Of a DNA stretch of 64,000 nt, positions 46,603 through 55,259 are shown in pieces; position 1 is the first letter of the stretch, and the number at the start of each line of letters is the position of its first letter. This DNA is from an uncultured Saccharospirillaceae bacterium (GTDB lineage: Bacteria > Bacteroidota > Bacteroidia > Flavobacteriales_D > CAJJDF01). Made by a program: the position numbers and the translations under genes. Below the pieces are notes generated by a model, which saw only the letters and a program-made list of their open reading frames with translations, ran no database searches and was not told the origin of the DNA. The stretch spans positions 35,681 to 99,680 of the forward strand of contig CATLPG010000005.1 of NCBI GenBank assembly GCA_950054195.1, in the 5' to 3' direction.

Positions 46603-47424
46603 ATGAAAAATCTTATAGCGTTTATTAGGAGCATCAGATTTTTGCTGTTTTTTATTTTTCTACAACTATTAGCTTTTATTTTTATTTCAAACGGTAAGGG
46701 ATTTCAAACTTCTTCAATCATAAGCTCTTCAAATGCGATGTCGGGCTGGCTTTATGAAAGAAACCAAGCGGTTATCGATTATTTTCATTTGGCCGAACAA
46801 AACAAATTATTACTCGAAGAAAACACACGTCTACAATCAGAAATTATTGAAAACTACCGCAAGGGAGGAGCAGAAGATATTATTTACAACGACACAATTT
46901 TTGAGCTTAAATACAAATATTTTCCTGCTAAGGTTATTAAAAATAGTGTGAGTAAGCGATTCAATATTATTACCCTAAACGTTGGCAGAAAACAAGGGAT
47001 AGAAAGGGAAATGGGAGTTATAAATAGTCAAGGTGTTGTTGGGTTTGTAAAAGATGTTTCTCAAAACTATTGCACGGTTATGCCTCTCATGAATGAAAAT
47101 GTAAGGCTAACAGCAAAGTCACAAAAGCAAAATTTATACGGGAACTTGCTTTGGGAATCTGATGACGATTTTAATCAAGTTACGGTTAAAAAAGTGCCTA
47201 CTTATATCGATTTAATAAAAGGAGATACTATGGTAAGTACTTCACAAGAAAGTATTTTTCCAGAAGGTAAACCTATAGGGCGAGTTTTAAATATCTCAAA
47301 AGAGCAGGGGAGTAATTATAAAACTATTCAGCTTGAAACTACTGTTGATTTTTATAATCTTAGTCATGTAATGGTGGTTAAAAACATGTTTAAAGAAGAA
47401 ATTGATTCATTAAATATTCAGTAA
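46603..47424 (+). CDS. mreC: rod shape-determining protein MreC
   Basis: A 273-residue bitopic protein: short cytoplasmic N-terminus, membrane helix (FLLFFIFLQLLAFIFI, about 13-30), a coiled coil (AEQNKLLLEENTRLQSEII, about 62-85) and a periplasmic beta-barrel domain with NVGRKQGIEREMGVINSQG and VVGFVKDVS. It links MreB with wall enzymes. In order after mreB; mreD starts three bases later. Confidence 0.94.
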   Translation: MKNLIAFIRSIRFLLFFIFLQLLAFIFISNGKGFQTSSIISSSNAMSGWLYERNQAVIDYFHLAEQNKLLLEENTRLQSEIIENYRKGGAEDIIYNDTIFELKYKYFPAKVIKNSVSKRFNIITLNVGRKQGIEREMGVINSQGVVGFVKDVSQNYCTVMPLMNENVRLTAKSQKQNLYGNLLWESDDDFNQVTVKKVPTYIDLIKGDTMVSTSQESIFPEGKPIGRVLNISKEQGSNYKTIQLETTVDFYNLSHVMVVKNMFKEEIDSLNIQ

Positions 47425-47427
47425 GCA

Positions 47428-47949
47428 TTGCAATTAGTTATTATAAATATTATCCGATTTGTTCTTTTGGTTTTTATCCAAGTGTTTATTGTAAATAACA
47501 TTGATTTTTGGTCGCTAAATTATTTAATTAGTCCAATGATTTACATTTCTTTTTTGTTTACGTTACCTGTTAATATTAATAGGTTTTTAACACTAGCTAT
47601 TGCTTTTATTTTAGGCTTATCGGTTGATTTATTTATGGATTCCTATGGAGTTCATGCATCAGCATGTGTGTTAATTGCTTATTTAAAACCCAGGTTTACC
47701 AATCAAATGGAAACACAAAACACGTTCCAAAGCACATATAACCTTTCGGTTCATATGGTTGATAGTATTCAATATATTGTTTACATCTCTAGCTTATCAG
47801 CTATCTTTTTCTTTTGGCTTTTTCTTTTGGAGGAATTTAGTTTTGTCCGATTACATTATATTCTTTTAAAAACCATTTTAAGCACTATCGTATCTGTTAT
47901 CTTTATACTGGTAGGGCAATTTTTATTTTTTAGTAAACCACAAACATAA
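47428..47949 (+). CDS. mreD: rod shape-determining protein MreD
   Basis: A 173-residue polytopic membrane protein with five or six hydrophobic segments (FVLLVFIQVFIVNNI, ILGLSVDLFMDSYGVHASACVLIAYLK with the conserved G-x-x-x-D-L region). The start is a TTG three bases after the mreC stop, with no suitable ATG. It completes mreBCD. The usual followers, penicillin-binding protein 2 and rodA, are not here; an M42 peptidase gene follows three bases later. Confidence 0.88.
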   Translation: MQLVIINIIRFVLLVFIQVFIVNNIDFWSLNYLISPMIYISFLFTLPVNINRFLTLAIAFILGLSVDLFMDSYGVHASACVLIAYLKPRFTNQMETQNTFQSTYNLSVHMVDSIQYIVYISSLSAIFFFWLFLLEEFSFVRLHYILLKTILSTIVSVIFILVGQFLFFSKPQT

Positions 47950-47952
47950 ATT

Positions 47953-48999
47953 ATGATTAACGTAAACCTTTTATCTAAAATATGCGAAACACCTGGTACT
48001 TCAGGATTTGAACAAAAAATTCGATCATTAGTTATTGATGAGGTAACACCTTTAGTTGATGAAGTTACTTTAGATAATATGGGGAATGTTACGGCATTAA
48101 AAAGAGGAAAATCATCCGATAAAAAAGTGATGCTAGGTGCACACATGGATGAAATAGGTTTTATTGTTACACATATCGATGATCAAGGATTTGTGCGTTT
48201 CCATACATTAGGAGGTTTTGATCCTAAAACATTAACTGCTCAACGAGTAATTATTCATGGCAAAAAAGATTTAATTGGTGTCATGGGATCTAAACCCATA
48301 CATGTAATGAAGCCAGAGGAGCGAACGAAAGCACCAAAAACAACTGATTTCTTCATTGATTTAGGAATGAGTAAAGAAGAAGTTGAAAAGTATGTTTCAG
48401 TAGGTAACCCAATTACTCGTGAAAGAGAATTAATTGAAATGGGGGATTGTGTAAACTGTAAATCTATTGACAACAGAGTATCTGTATTTATATTGATTGA
48501 AACCTTAAGAAATTTAAAAGAAGTTCCTTACGATGTATATGCTGTGTTTACGGTACAAGAGGAGGTTGGAATTAGAGGGGCTAATGTAGCAGCTTTAAAT
48601 ATTCAGCCAGATTTTGGTTTTGGTATTGATACAACTATTGCTTTTGATGTGCCAGGAGCACCAGCTCATGAAAAAATTACTGAATTAGGAAAAGGAACTG
48701 CCATAAAAGTAATGGACGCTTCAACTATTTGTGATTACCGCATGGTTGATTACATGAGAAAAACTGCTGATAAACACAACATCAAGTGGCAAAACGAAAT
48801 ATTAACAGCTGGTGGTACAGATACCGCAGGAATTCAACGAATGACTCCGGGAGGTTCTATTGCAGGAGCAGTATCAATTCCTACTAGGCACATACACCAA
48901 GTGATAGAAACAGCTAATAAGGAAGATATCAAAGCAAGTATTGATTTATTGGTTGGTTGCCTTAATGATATTGATACGTACGATTGGAGTTTTAAATAA
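47953..48999 (+). CDS. M42 family metallopeptidase
   Basis: A 348-residue cytoplasmic dinuclear aminopeptidase. Metal ligands and catalytic residues: GAHMDEIGFI (His), KSIDNRVSV (bridging Asp), VQEEVGIRGA (Glu pair), FGIDTTIAF (Asp) and PTRHIHQVIE (His). Family members form dodecameric tetrahedral aminopeptidases that trim short peptides; some are mislabelled as endoglucanases. Located between mreD and recO with tight spacing. Confidence 0.92.
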   Translation: MINVNLLSKICETPGTSGFEQKIRSLVIDEVTPLVDEVTLDNMGNVTALKRGKSSDKKVMLGAHMDEIGFIVTHIDDQGFVRFHTLGGFDPKTLTAQRVIIHGKKDLIGVMGSKPIHVMKPEERTKAPKTTDFFIDLGMSKEEVEKYVSVGNPITRERELIEMGDCVNCKSIDNRVSVFILIETLRNLKEVPYDVYAVFTVQEEVGIRGANVAALNIQPDFGFGIDTTIAFDVPGAPAHEKITELGKGTAIKVMDASTICDYRMVDYMRKTADKHNIKWQNEILTAGGTDTAGIQRMTPGGSIAGAVSIPTRHIHQVIETANKEDIKASIDLLVGCLNDIDTYDWSFK

Positions 49000-49005
49000 A
49001 CGATC

Positions 49006-49698
49006 TTGTTTGCTAGCTATACCGGTGTAATTATTCGAAAAGTTCCTCAAACAGGGAACGGGTTTATACTAAAAGTTTATACGAAAGAAGAAGGAATAAA
49101 GTCTTTTTATGTGAGAAAAACGAAACAAACAAAGGCTACATTAATGCCTTTAGCTTTGGTTTCGATAACAGCTTATAACAACAAGAAGAAACCTGTTTTA
49201 AACAGTAAGGAGTTAAGTTTAAGCATTCCTTTTAATTCTATTTATTCGGATATAACAAAGAGTAATATTGTTCTTTTTATTAATGAGTTATTAGATAAGC
49301 TCTTGGTAGAGGAGGAAAGTAATGAGGCACTATTTGATTTTATCGTGTCAAGCCTTTTATCGTTTGATAGAAACGAGTTAGACCTTGATTTTCATTTAGC
49401 ATTTTTAATGAATTTATCCTATTACTTAGGGATTAAGCCAGATATAAGGGTAGGAGCTTTTTTTGATATTGAAAACGGTGTTGCCAAAAACACTCCGCCT
49501 CAACATGTAAATTATTTTAACGAAGAAGAAACTTATGTTTTTAGGGAACTCTACCTATACGTTTTTGAAGAAAAAGAGTTTAAAGGGAATAACACAAAAA
49601 GAAAAAAACTAATCGAGTTACTTATTCAATATTATAACTATCACTTTGGAATAAAAAACATTAAATCTTTACCAGTTTTGAACATTATATTTAACTAA
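49006..49698 (+). CDS. recO: DNA repair protein RecO
   Basis: A 230-residue recombination mediator that helps load RecA at gaps with RecR. The N-terminal OB fold appears as SYTGVIIRKVPQTGNGFILKVYT and EGIKSFYVRK, followed by a helical domain with FINELLDKLLVEEESNEALF and LDFHLAFLMNLSYYLGIKP. The zinc-finger cysteines of E. coli-type members are missing, as in other Bacteroidota. The start is TTG six bases after the M42 stop; no ATG is available. The next gene begins three bases after the stop. Confidence 0.85.
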   Translation: MFASYTGVIIRKVPQTGNGFILKVYTKEEGIKSFYVRKTKQTKATLMPLALVSITAYNNKKKPVLNSKELSLSIPFNSIYSDITKSNIVLFINELLDKLLVEEESNEALFDFIVSSLLSFDRNELDLDFHLAFLMNLSYYLGIKPDIRVGAFFDIENGVAKNTPPQHVNYFNEEETYVFRELYLYVFEEKEFKGNNTKRKKLIELLIQYYNYHFGIKNIKSLPVLNIIFN

Positions 49699-49701
49699 CA
49701 T

Positions 49702-50601
49702 ATGGAAATTTTAAAGGTTAATGAATTTCAAGGACATATTGGAAGTATTTACACGTTAAGTGCTTCAAGCGAAGACCATATTGTTTATTCTGTAGGTGCT
49801 GATAAACGAATTATTGCTTGGGATTTATACGAACCAGACAAAAGTAGTTTGTTGGTTAATCTAAACATTAAAGCTTTTGCTATTAAGTATATTGAAGAGT
49901 TTGATTTGTTAACTGTTGGAAACATTAATGGAGGTATTCATATTATCGACTTAATTAAAAAGCAGGAAATTAAATTACTCCAACATCACACTGGACCAGT
50001 GTTTGCTATTGAATTTGTGGTTTCTAAAAATGAACTAGTTGTGGGTTCGGAAGATGGGAGTTTTTCTGTATGGTCTGTGCCTGATTTTAAGCTGTTGTAC
50101 ACCAGGAAAGTGAGCGAGAAGAAGGTTAGGAGCATAGCTATAAACGAAAAGTCTAATCAATGTTTCATAACCACTAGCGATTTAAATATTATTGAGACTT
50201 ACTTAACAGATTACAGCGAAAAACAATCCTATAAACTTGAAGAAAAAGATCAGTTTATTACATCGTCTATAATAAATGATGATGATTTGATCATTGGCTC
50301 AAGAGGGTATTTATCTATTTATAACAACGGTAAGCTGATTAAAAAAATAGCAGCTCACAAATTTGCTATTTATAGCATCGTGCTTTCTCCTAACGGAAAA
50401 TATATGGCAACCTGTAGTTTAGATAAGACAATACGTATTTGGGATGCTAAAAGCTATGCTCTAATAAAGCAAATAGACAGAGCAAATGATAGCTCACACT
50501 CCAATTCAGTAAACAAACTCTTATGGAATACCTACAATAACTACTTGATAAGTGCCAGTGATGATCGTTTAGTTATGGCTTGGAAAATTCTTGATTCCTA
50601 A
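49702..50601 (+). CDS. WD40 repeat protein
   Basis: A 299-residue protein made of seven or so WD40 blades: LKVNEFQGHIGSIYTLSAS, VYSVGADKRIIAWDLYEPD, LQHHTGPVFAIEF, LVVGSEDGSFSVWSVPD, KIAAHKFAIYSIVLSPNGKYM, SLDKTIRIWDAKSY and LISASDDRLVMAWKI. No signal peptide, so cytoplasmic; it should be a protein-binding propeller. It ends the seven-gene run. Partner unknown. Confidence 0.88.
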   Translation: MEILKVNEFQGHIGSIYTLSASSEDHIVYSVGADKRIIAWDLYEPDKSSLLVNLNIKAFAIKYIEEFDLLTVGNINGGIHIIDLIKKQEIKLLQHHTGPVFAIEFVVSKNELVVGSEDGSFSVWSVPDFKLLYTRKVSEKKVRSIAINEKSNQCFITTSDLNIIETYLTDYSEKQSYKLEEKDQFITSSIINDDDLIIGSRGYLSIYNNGKLIKKIAAHKFAIYSIVLSPNGKYMATCSLDKTIRIWDAKSYALIKQIDRANDSSHSNSVNKLLWNTYNNYLISASDDRLVMAWKILDS

Positions 50602-50611
50602 TTGTTTTTAT

Positions 50612-50635
50612 ATGTTAAAAGTTTGGTTTTAACAT
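50612..50635. terminator. hairpin between convergent genes
   Basis: ATGTTAAAA (50612-50620) and TTTTAACAT (50627-50635) make a 9-base stem that includes the stop codon of the LOG-family gene. Neither side has a clear T run, so termination is only suggested by its place between convergent stops. Confidence 0.35.
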
Positions 50636-51307
50636 GTATTTGTGGTAAAAATTATTGATCTCTGCTACTGCTTCTTCTGCAGTGTCAACTACTTTGTATA
50701 AGTCTAAGTCTTCAGTAGAAATATTTTTTTCTCTTTCTAAAACTACGGAGTTTATCCAGTCAAGTAAGCCCTCCCAGTAATCTCTCCCTAATAAAATGAT
50801 TGGGAAACGACCAATTTTTTTTGTTTGAATAAGTGTTAATGCTTCAAATAATTCATCCAATGTTCCAAATCCACCTGGTAGAGCAATAAAACCTTGAGCG
50901 TATTTTACAAACATTACTTTACGCACAAAAAAGTAATCAAAATCGATAGATTTATCATGATCAATGTATGGGTTTGATTGTTGCTCAAAAGGTAAATCAA
51001 TATTTAGTCCAACAGAAATTCCGCCACCTCTTTTAGCTCCTCTATTACCAGCTTCCATAATACCAGGCCCTCCACCAGTAATTACACCATAACCACTTTG
51101 TGTTAATTGGAAAGCGACCTCTTCAGCTAGTTTATAAAACTTATGGTCATCTTTTGTTCTAGCAGAGCCAAAAACAGAAACACATGGGCCAATTTTAGAC
51201 AGTTTTTCATATCCATCTACAAATTCAGCCATAATTTTAAAAATTGCCCAGCTATCATTTGTTTTTATTTCGTTCCAATTTTTAGTTAGATGTTCTTGCT
51301 TTTTCAC
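50615..51307 (-). CDS. LOG family protein (lysine decarboxylase-like Rossmann fold)
   Basis: A 230-residue protein with the LOG nucleotide-binding motifs GPCVSVFGSARTKDDH, VITGGGPGIMEAGNRGAKRGGG and the diagnostic ALPGGFGTLDELFE. Characterised members release free cytokinin-type bases from nucleoside monophosphates; in bacteria many act as general nucleotide phosphoribohydrolases. The start is a GTG at 51307 with a conserved-looking N-terminus (KNWNEIKTNDSWAIFKIMAE); the next ATG would remove it. Monocistronic. Confidence 0.88.
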   Translation of the reverse strand: MKKQEHLTKNWNEIKTNDSWAIFKIMAEFVDGYEKLSKIGPCVSVFGSARTKDDHKFYKLAEEVAFQLTQSGYGVITGGGPGIMEAGNRGAKRGGGISVGLNIDLPFEQQSNPYIDHDKSIDFDYFFVRKVMFVKYAQGFIALPGGFGTLDELFEALTLIQTKKIGRFPIILLGRDYWEGLLDWINSVVLEREKNISTEDLDLYKVVDTAEEAVAEINNFYHKYMLKPNF

Positions 51308-51705
51308 TCGTGTAATTTTATAATTTTTATTCTACAGATGTTTGGTCTGTTAACCTGTGCTTAATCACATCAAATAATTAAAGCATCTAGTGACGGTTTC
51401 AATCATTTAATGATTTAATCAAACAAATATATACATCTCAAGTGAAAAGGATAATATTTTGATGGCTCATAACAGTTATTTATTTGTTATAAAGCCTTTT
51501 CTTTTGTACCAATATAGCCACATGAACGAACTATTGTGCAATAAGTTGTTTGAGTAAAGTTTATAGGATGATTGACGTTTTTTTTAGATTTTTTAATTGT
51601 AGTAATTATTTTCTTTTTCATCACTTTAGTTTGTTGTACTAAGATGAAAAGAAATACGTTATGAAGTGATGCGTTTAATCAGCTGTTTAATTGATTTTTA
51701 TCAGG
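51308..51705. other. 398-base intergenic region upstream of the LOG gene
   Basis: No convincing ORF on either strand. It contains a perfect 15-base palindrome, AATCATT-T-AATGATT at 51401-51415, about 95 bases upstream of the LOG start, and T-rich stretches near 51580-51620 past the stop of the response regulator gene. The rest shows nothing recognisable. Confidence 0.5.
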
Positions 51706-52728
51706 TTAATACTGGTAATTAATAAGTTCATTCTTTTTTTTAATGATAATTTCTTTACCATCTACTTCAATTAGGCCATCTTTTTTAAACTCACTTAGTG
51801 TTCGAATAACAGATTCTGTTGATGTTCCGGCTAAATGAGCAAGTTCTTCTCTGGGAACGGATAAAGAGTTTGTAGGTTGCTTATTGGCGTATTTTACTAG
51901 TCCGTTTGCTACTCGTTTTTTTACTGAATCATATGTTTTACTTAGCAACTCCTTTTGAAACTCTATTGTATCTCTCGATAAAAGTTTTATGAAATAATTA
52001 GAAAGCTCAGTATTCGTAGAAATATAATTTAAGAATGAATCACCAGGGATAAGCTCAAGTTTTACTTCAGTTAAGCTTACAGCTGAATCGGGATAATTTT
52101 GGTTGTTTAATAAAGCATGATATCCAAAATATTCGTTTTCAGAAATAAGTTTTACAGTCAATTCTTTTCCTTCATCATTTGTAGAGAATATTTTTACTTG
52201 TCCTTTTAATACCTTAAAAAGGTAAACGGGAGAACTATGCTCTAAATAGATAAAGCTTTTTGAATCTAACTTTTTTGTTTTCTTATGTTGGGAAAAAACA
52301 TCTAAAAAATTTTGCCCTGCACCGTTCTTTCCAGAAGTATCTGTGTTTTTTGATCTATTGACTTTGTTTATTCTTTGGTCAATAGCTTTAACTAAGGTAA
52401 CATCATCAAAAGGTTTAGTCAGGTAATCATCAGCTCCTAATTCCATACCTTTTCTAAAGTCTTGTTTTTCTGATTTTGCCGTTAAAAAAATAAAAGGGAT
52501 GCTTGCTGTTTTATTGTCTAAGCCTAAAAAGTAGATAACGTCATATCCATCCATCTCGGGCATCATGATGTCACATAGAATTAAATCAGGTATAAAATCT
52601 TTCGCTTTTTTAATACCTTCTTTTCCATTTTTTGCTACTGTAACATGGTAACCAGCTAAGTCTAATATTTCTTCAATGTTTTCTCTAACATCTTCATTAT
52701 CTTCTATAACCAATATTTTAGTGCTCAT
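51706..52728 (-). CDS. response regulator with CRP/FNR-type output domain
   Basis: A 340-residue fusion. Residues 1-122 form a receiver domain with phosphoacceptor Asp in LILCDIMMPEMDG (near 54) and the conserved Lys in DDYLTKPFDD. A linker leads into a cyclic-nucleotide-binding-like domain (about 150-260; VYLFKVLKGQVKIFSTNDEG, LISENEYFGYHALL). A CRP winged helix follows (PREELAHLAGTSTESVIRTL, KKDGLIEVDGKEIII). Signals from the upstream kinase should therefore act directly on a CRP-like DNA-binding unit. No FNR-type cysteine cluster is seen, so oxygen sensing is unlikely. Its ATG overlaps the kinase stop by four bases. Confidence 0.9.
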   Translation of the reverse strand: MSTKILVIEDNEDVRENIEEILDLAGYHVTVAKNGKEGIKKAKDFIPDLILCDIMMPEMDGYDVIYFLGLDNKTASIPFIFLTAKSEKQDFRKGMELGADDYLTKPFDDVTLVKAIDQRINKVNRSKNTDTSGKNGAGQNFLDVFSQHKKTKKLDSKSFIYLEHSSPVYLFKVLKGQVKIFSTNDEGKELTVKLISENEYFGYHALLNNQNYPDSAVSLTEVKLELIPGDSFLNYISTNTELSNYFIKLLSRDTIEFQKELLSKTYDSVKKRVANGLVKYANKQPTNSLSVPREELAHLAGTSTESVIRTLSEFKKDGLIEVDGKEIIIKKKNELINYQY

Positions 52729-54239
52729 AAATTAGCATTATTAGGAATAATTAATCTTACAGTAGTTCCTTTATTTTCCTCACTGTTAATCAAAATCTTG
52801 CCCTTTAGCAAATCAACGTAGCCATAAACAATATTTAAGCCTAATCCAGTTCCTTGAATATTTGTAACATTTGAGGCTCTAAAAAAGCGTGAAAACAACT
52901 TGTTTTGGTCTTCCTTTGGAATCCCAATTCCCTTATCCTCAATTAAGATATCAATTGTTTGACTATTTATTTCAACCATGCAGGAAACGTCTTGGGAAGA
53001 ATATTTTATTGCATTTGATAGCAAATTAATTAAAATAGTGGTGAGTAGTTTTTTATCAGTAAAAATAAGTGCGTCATCTGGTATGCTAATATTTAGTGAT
53101 TGATCGATATTAAAAAACAAATCCTCATCAATAGTAGCAATTAACTTAGTTAAGTTTATTTTTTCTCTATTTATTTCAATTTGCCCTTCTTCAATTTTAC
53201 TTAAAGAAAGTACGTCATTAATCATATGAGTCAAAAGGTTTACTGAGCGCTCAATTTTATCTAAATGCTTGAGTTCTTTATCATACTTCTTAAGCTCGTT
53301 ATATTTCTTAATTAGGTTGGTTGATGATAAAATAGTACTTAAAGGTGTTTTGAACTCATGAGAAGCCATAGAAACAAACCTACTTTTTAAATCATTTAAC
53401 TCTTTTTCTTTCTCTAAGGCTTCAAGCATTTGTATTTCTAGCTGTTTCTCTTTGGTAATGTTTTGTTCGACTACTAATATTTGGGAAGTTTTATCATTTT
53501 CCTTTAAAAGAGGTACAGCATTTATCTTGTAGAAATTGCCCTTGTTTTCAATTGTAAACGAAACAATACCTCCTTGAAAAACGGAAGTTAGTTTATTAGC
53601 GATTGACGCAGCAACTTTCTCATCTAACCAACTAAGATAGCTTGTGCCTTTAAGCTCTTCTTTTTTTAGGTTTAATTTATGAAGCTCTTGTCCTTCGGTG
53701 AAAATATAATTTAAATCTTCATCAAGAACATTGATCGTTCCATTAGGGAAATTTTGAGAAATTAATCTGTATAGACGTTCACTTTCTAATAGTGCTTGTG
53801 TTCGCTCTTCTACCTTTTTTTCTAGGTTCTCATTTAATTGTTTAATCTGCTTTTCTTGCTTTTTTCGCTCGCTAATATCGCTTATTAAAGCCATTACATA
53901 TAAATCATCATTTAAATGAGCATAATTTAAACTGATTTCAATTGGAATTTCAACTCCGTCTTTCCTTAACCCTTTAAGGTCTCTTCCAACTCCCATGCTT
54001 CTTTTTTTGGGTGAATTCATGTAGTTGTTTCGTAATTTTTTATGACTGTTTTTTAAAGATAGAGGTAGTAAAAGTTCTAGTTTTTGATTGATTAATTCCT
54101 TTTGATGATAACCAAACATCTCACATAACCTATCATTTACTTTAACAATGTCTCCATACTGGTTGCAAATCAATATTCCTTCAGTTGAAGACTCAAGTAG
54201 TAATCGATAAACCTCTTCGCTATTGTTTATTATGCTCAA
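52725..54239 (-). CDS. PAS-domain sensor histidine kinase
   Basis: A 504-residue soluble kinase. PAS domain 1 (about 5-120; ILICNQYGDIVKVNDRLCEM, EISLNYAHLNDDLYVMALIS) is followed by a coiled coil (KQEKQIKQLNENLEKKVEER), PAS domain 2 (about 155-265), the phospho-acceptor His in SMASHEFKTPLSTIL, and the ATPase boxes NLLSNAIKYSS, IEDKGIGIPKED and GTGLGLNIVYG. No membrane helix, so it senses a cytoplasmic cue; no haem or flavin ligand could be assigned by eye. The start is a TTG at 54239. Four-base overlap with the response regulator gene. Confidence 0.9.
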   Translation of the reverse strand: MSIINNSEEVYRLLLESSTEGILICNQYGDIVKVNDRLCEMFGYHQKELINQKLELLLPLSLKNSHKKLRNNYMNSPKKRSMGVGRDLKGLRKDGVEIPIEISLNYAHLNDDLYVMALISDISERKKQEKQIKQLNENLEKKVEERTQALLESERLYRLISQNFPNGTINVLDEDLNYIFTEGQELHKLNLKKEELKGTSYLSWLDEKVAASIANKLTSVFQGGIVSFTIENKGNFYKINAVPLLKENDKTSQILVVEQNITKEKQLEIQMLEALEKEKELNDLKSRFVSMASHEFKTPLSTILSSTNLIKKYNELKKYDKELKHLDKIERSVNLLTHMINDVLSLSKIEEGQIEINREKINLTKLIATIDEDLFFNIDQSLNISIPDDALIFTDKKLLTTILINLLSNAIKYSSQDVSCMVEINSQTIDILIEDKGIGIPKEDQNKLFSRFFRASNVTNIQGTGLGLNIVYGYVDLLKGKILINSEENKGTTVRLIIPNNANL

Positions 54240-54241
54240 AA

Positions 54242-55258
54242 TTAAGTGATTTGAGTAATCTTTGTTTTAAGTTGTTCAATGTTTTCTTGTGTAATTCCTA
54301 AATGGGTAACTAATCGGATACTACCTTTTCCTAGCGACATAGCTAAAACATCTAACGTTTTTAATTTATCGCACACTTGTTGTGCATCAATGTTATCATG
54401 GCAATGTACCATTACAATATTTGTTTGCACAGGAGAAACCTCTTTAACCCAAGGTTGAGCATTAAATATTAATGCTATTTGCTTAGCTGCCTTATGATCA
54501 TCTTTTAAACGGTCAACATTTTGCTTTAAAGCATAAATACCTGCAGCCGCTAAAATACCTGATTGTCTCATACCTCCTCCAAAAACTTTTCTTGTTCTTC
54601 GTGCATGATACATCATTTCACTTGAACCAAGTAGCAAAGAACCAACTGGGGCGCCCAAACCTTTTGATAAACAAACAGAAATGGAATCAAATGGTTTCGC
54701 ATAAGTTTTTATATCAATACCATTTTCAGTAAGAGCGTTAAAAACTCTAGCTCCATCTAAATGTAATTTTAGGTTGTTCTTTTTTGCAAATGCTTTGATA
54801 TTTAAAATATCATCAAAATTATAAAAAGTTCCTCCTCCTCTATTAGCAGTATCTTCTAGACAAATCAATGTTGTTTTAGGATAATGTATATCATCTGGAT
54901 TTATTTGTCCTTCCAATAGGCTTGGGTCAATTCTTCCTTGGTTACCTCCAATGAAGCGTGTTGATACTCCAGATAGCCTTGCGATTCCCCCACCTTCATA
55001 CCTGTAAATATGTGATTCTTCATGACAAATCAACTCATCACCAGGATTCGTTTGCACATTTATGGCAATTTGATTTGTCATGGTACCGGATGGGCAAAAC
55101 AAAGCAGCCTCCTTACCAAATATATCAGCTGCTAGCTGTTCTAATTCCTGAACCGTTGGCTCGTCTCCAAGAACATCATCTCCCAAAGCAGCATTCATCA
55201 TAAATGCCTTCATTTCTTGGGATGGTAATGTAACCGTATCGCTTCTTAAATCAATCAT
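54242..55258 (-). CDS. ltaE: low-specificity L-threonine aldolase
   Basis: A 338-residue PLP enzyme that splits threonine or allo-threonine to glycine and acetaldehyde. It opens IDLRSDTVTLPSQEMKAFM, followed by AALGDDVLGDEPTVQELEQL and LFCPSGTMTNQIA. LHLDGARVFNAL carries the PLP Asp and CLSKGLGAPVGSLLLG the Schiff-base Lys, with a KVFGGGMRQSG motif after it. I use the ATG at 55258; the longer frame starts with a TTG at 55288 inside the upstream gene. Two bases separate it from the histidine kinase gene, so it may share that transcript. Confidence 0.93.
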   Translation of the reverse strand: MIDLRSDTVTLPSQEMKAFMMNAALGDDVLGDEPTVQELEQLAADIFGKEAALFCPSGTMTNQIAINVQTNPGDELICHEESHIYRYEGGGIARLSGVSTRFIGGNQGRIDPSLLEGQINPDDIHYPKTTLICLEDTANRGGGTFYNFDDILNIKAFAKKNNLKLHLDGARVFNALTENGIDIKTYAKPFDSISVCLSKGLGAPVGSLLLGSSEMMYHARRTRKVFGGGMRQSGILAAAGIYALKQNVDRLKDDHKAAKQIALIFNAQPWVKEVSPVQTNIVMVHCHDNIDAQQVCDKLKTLDVLAMSLGKGSIRLVTHLGITQENIEQLKTKITQIT

Positions 55259-55259
55259 T

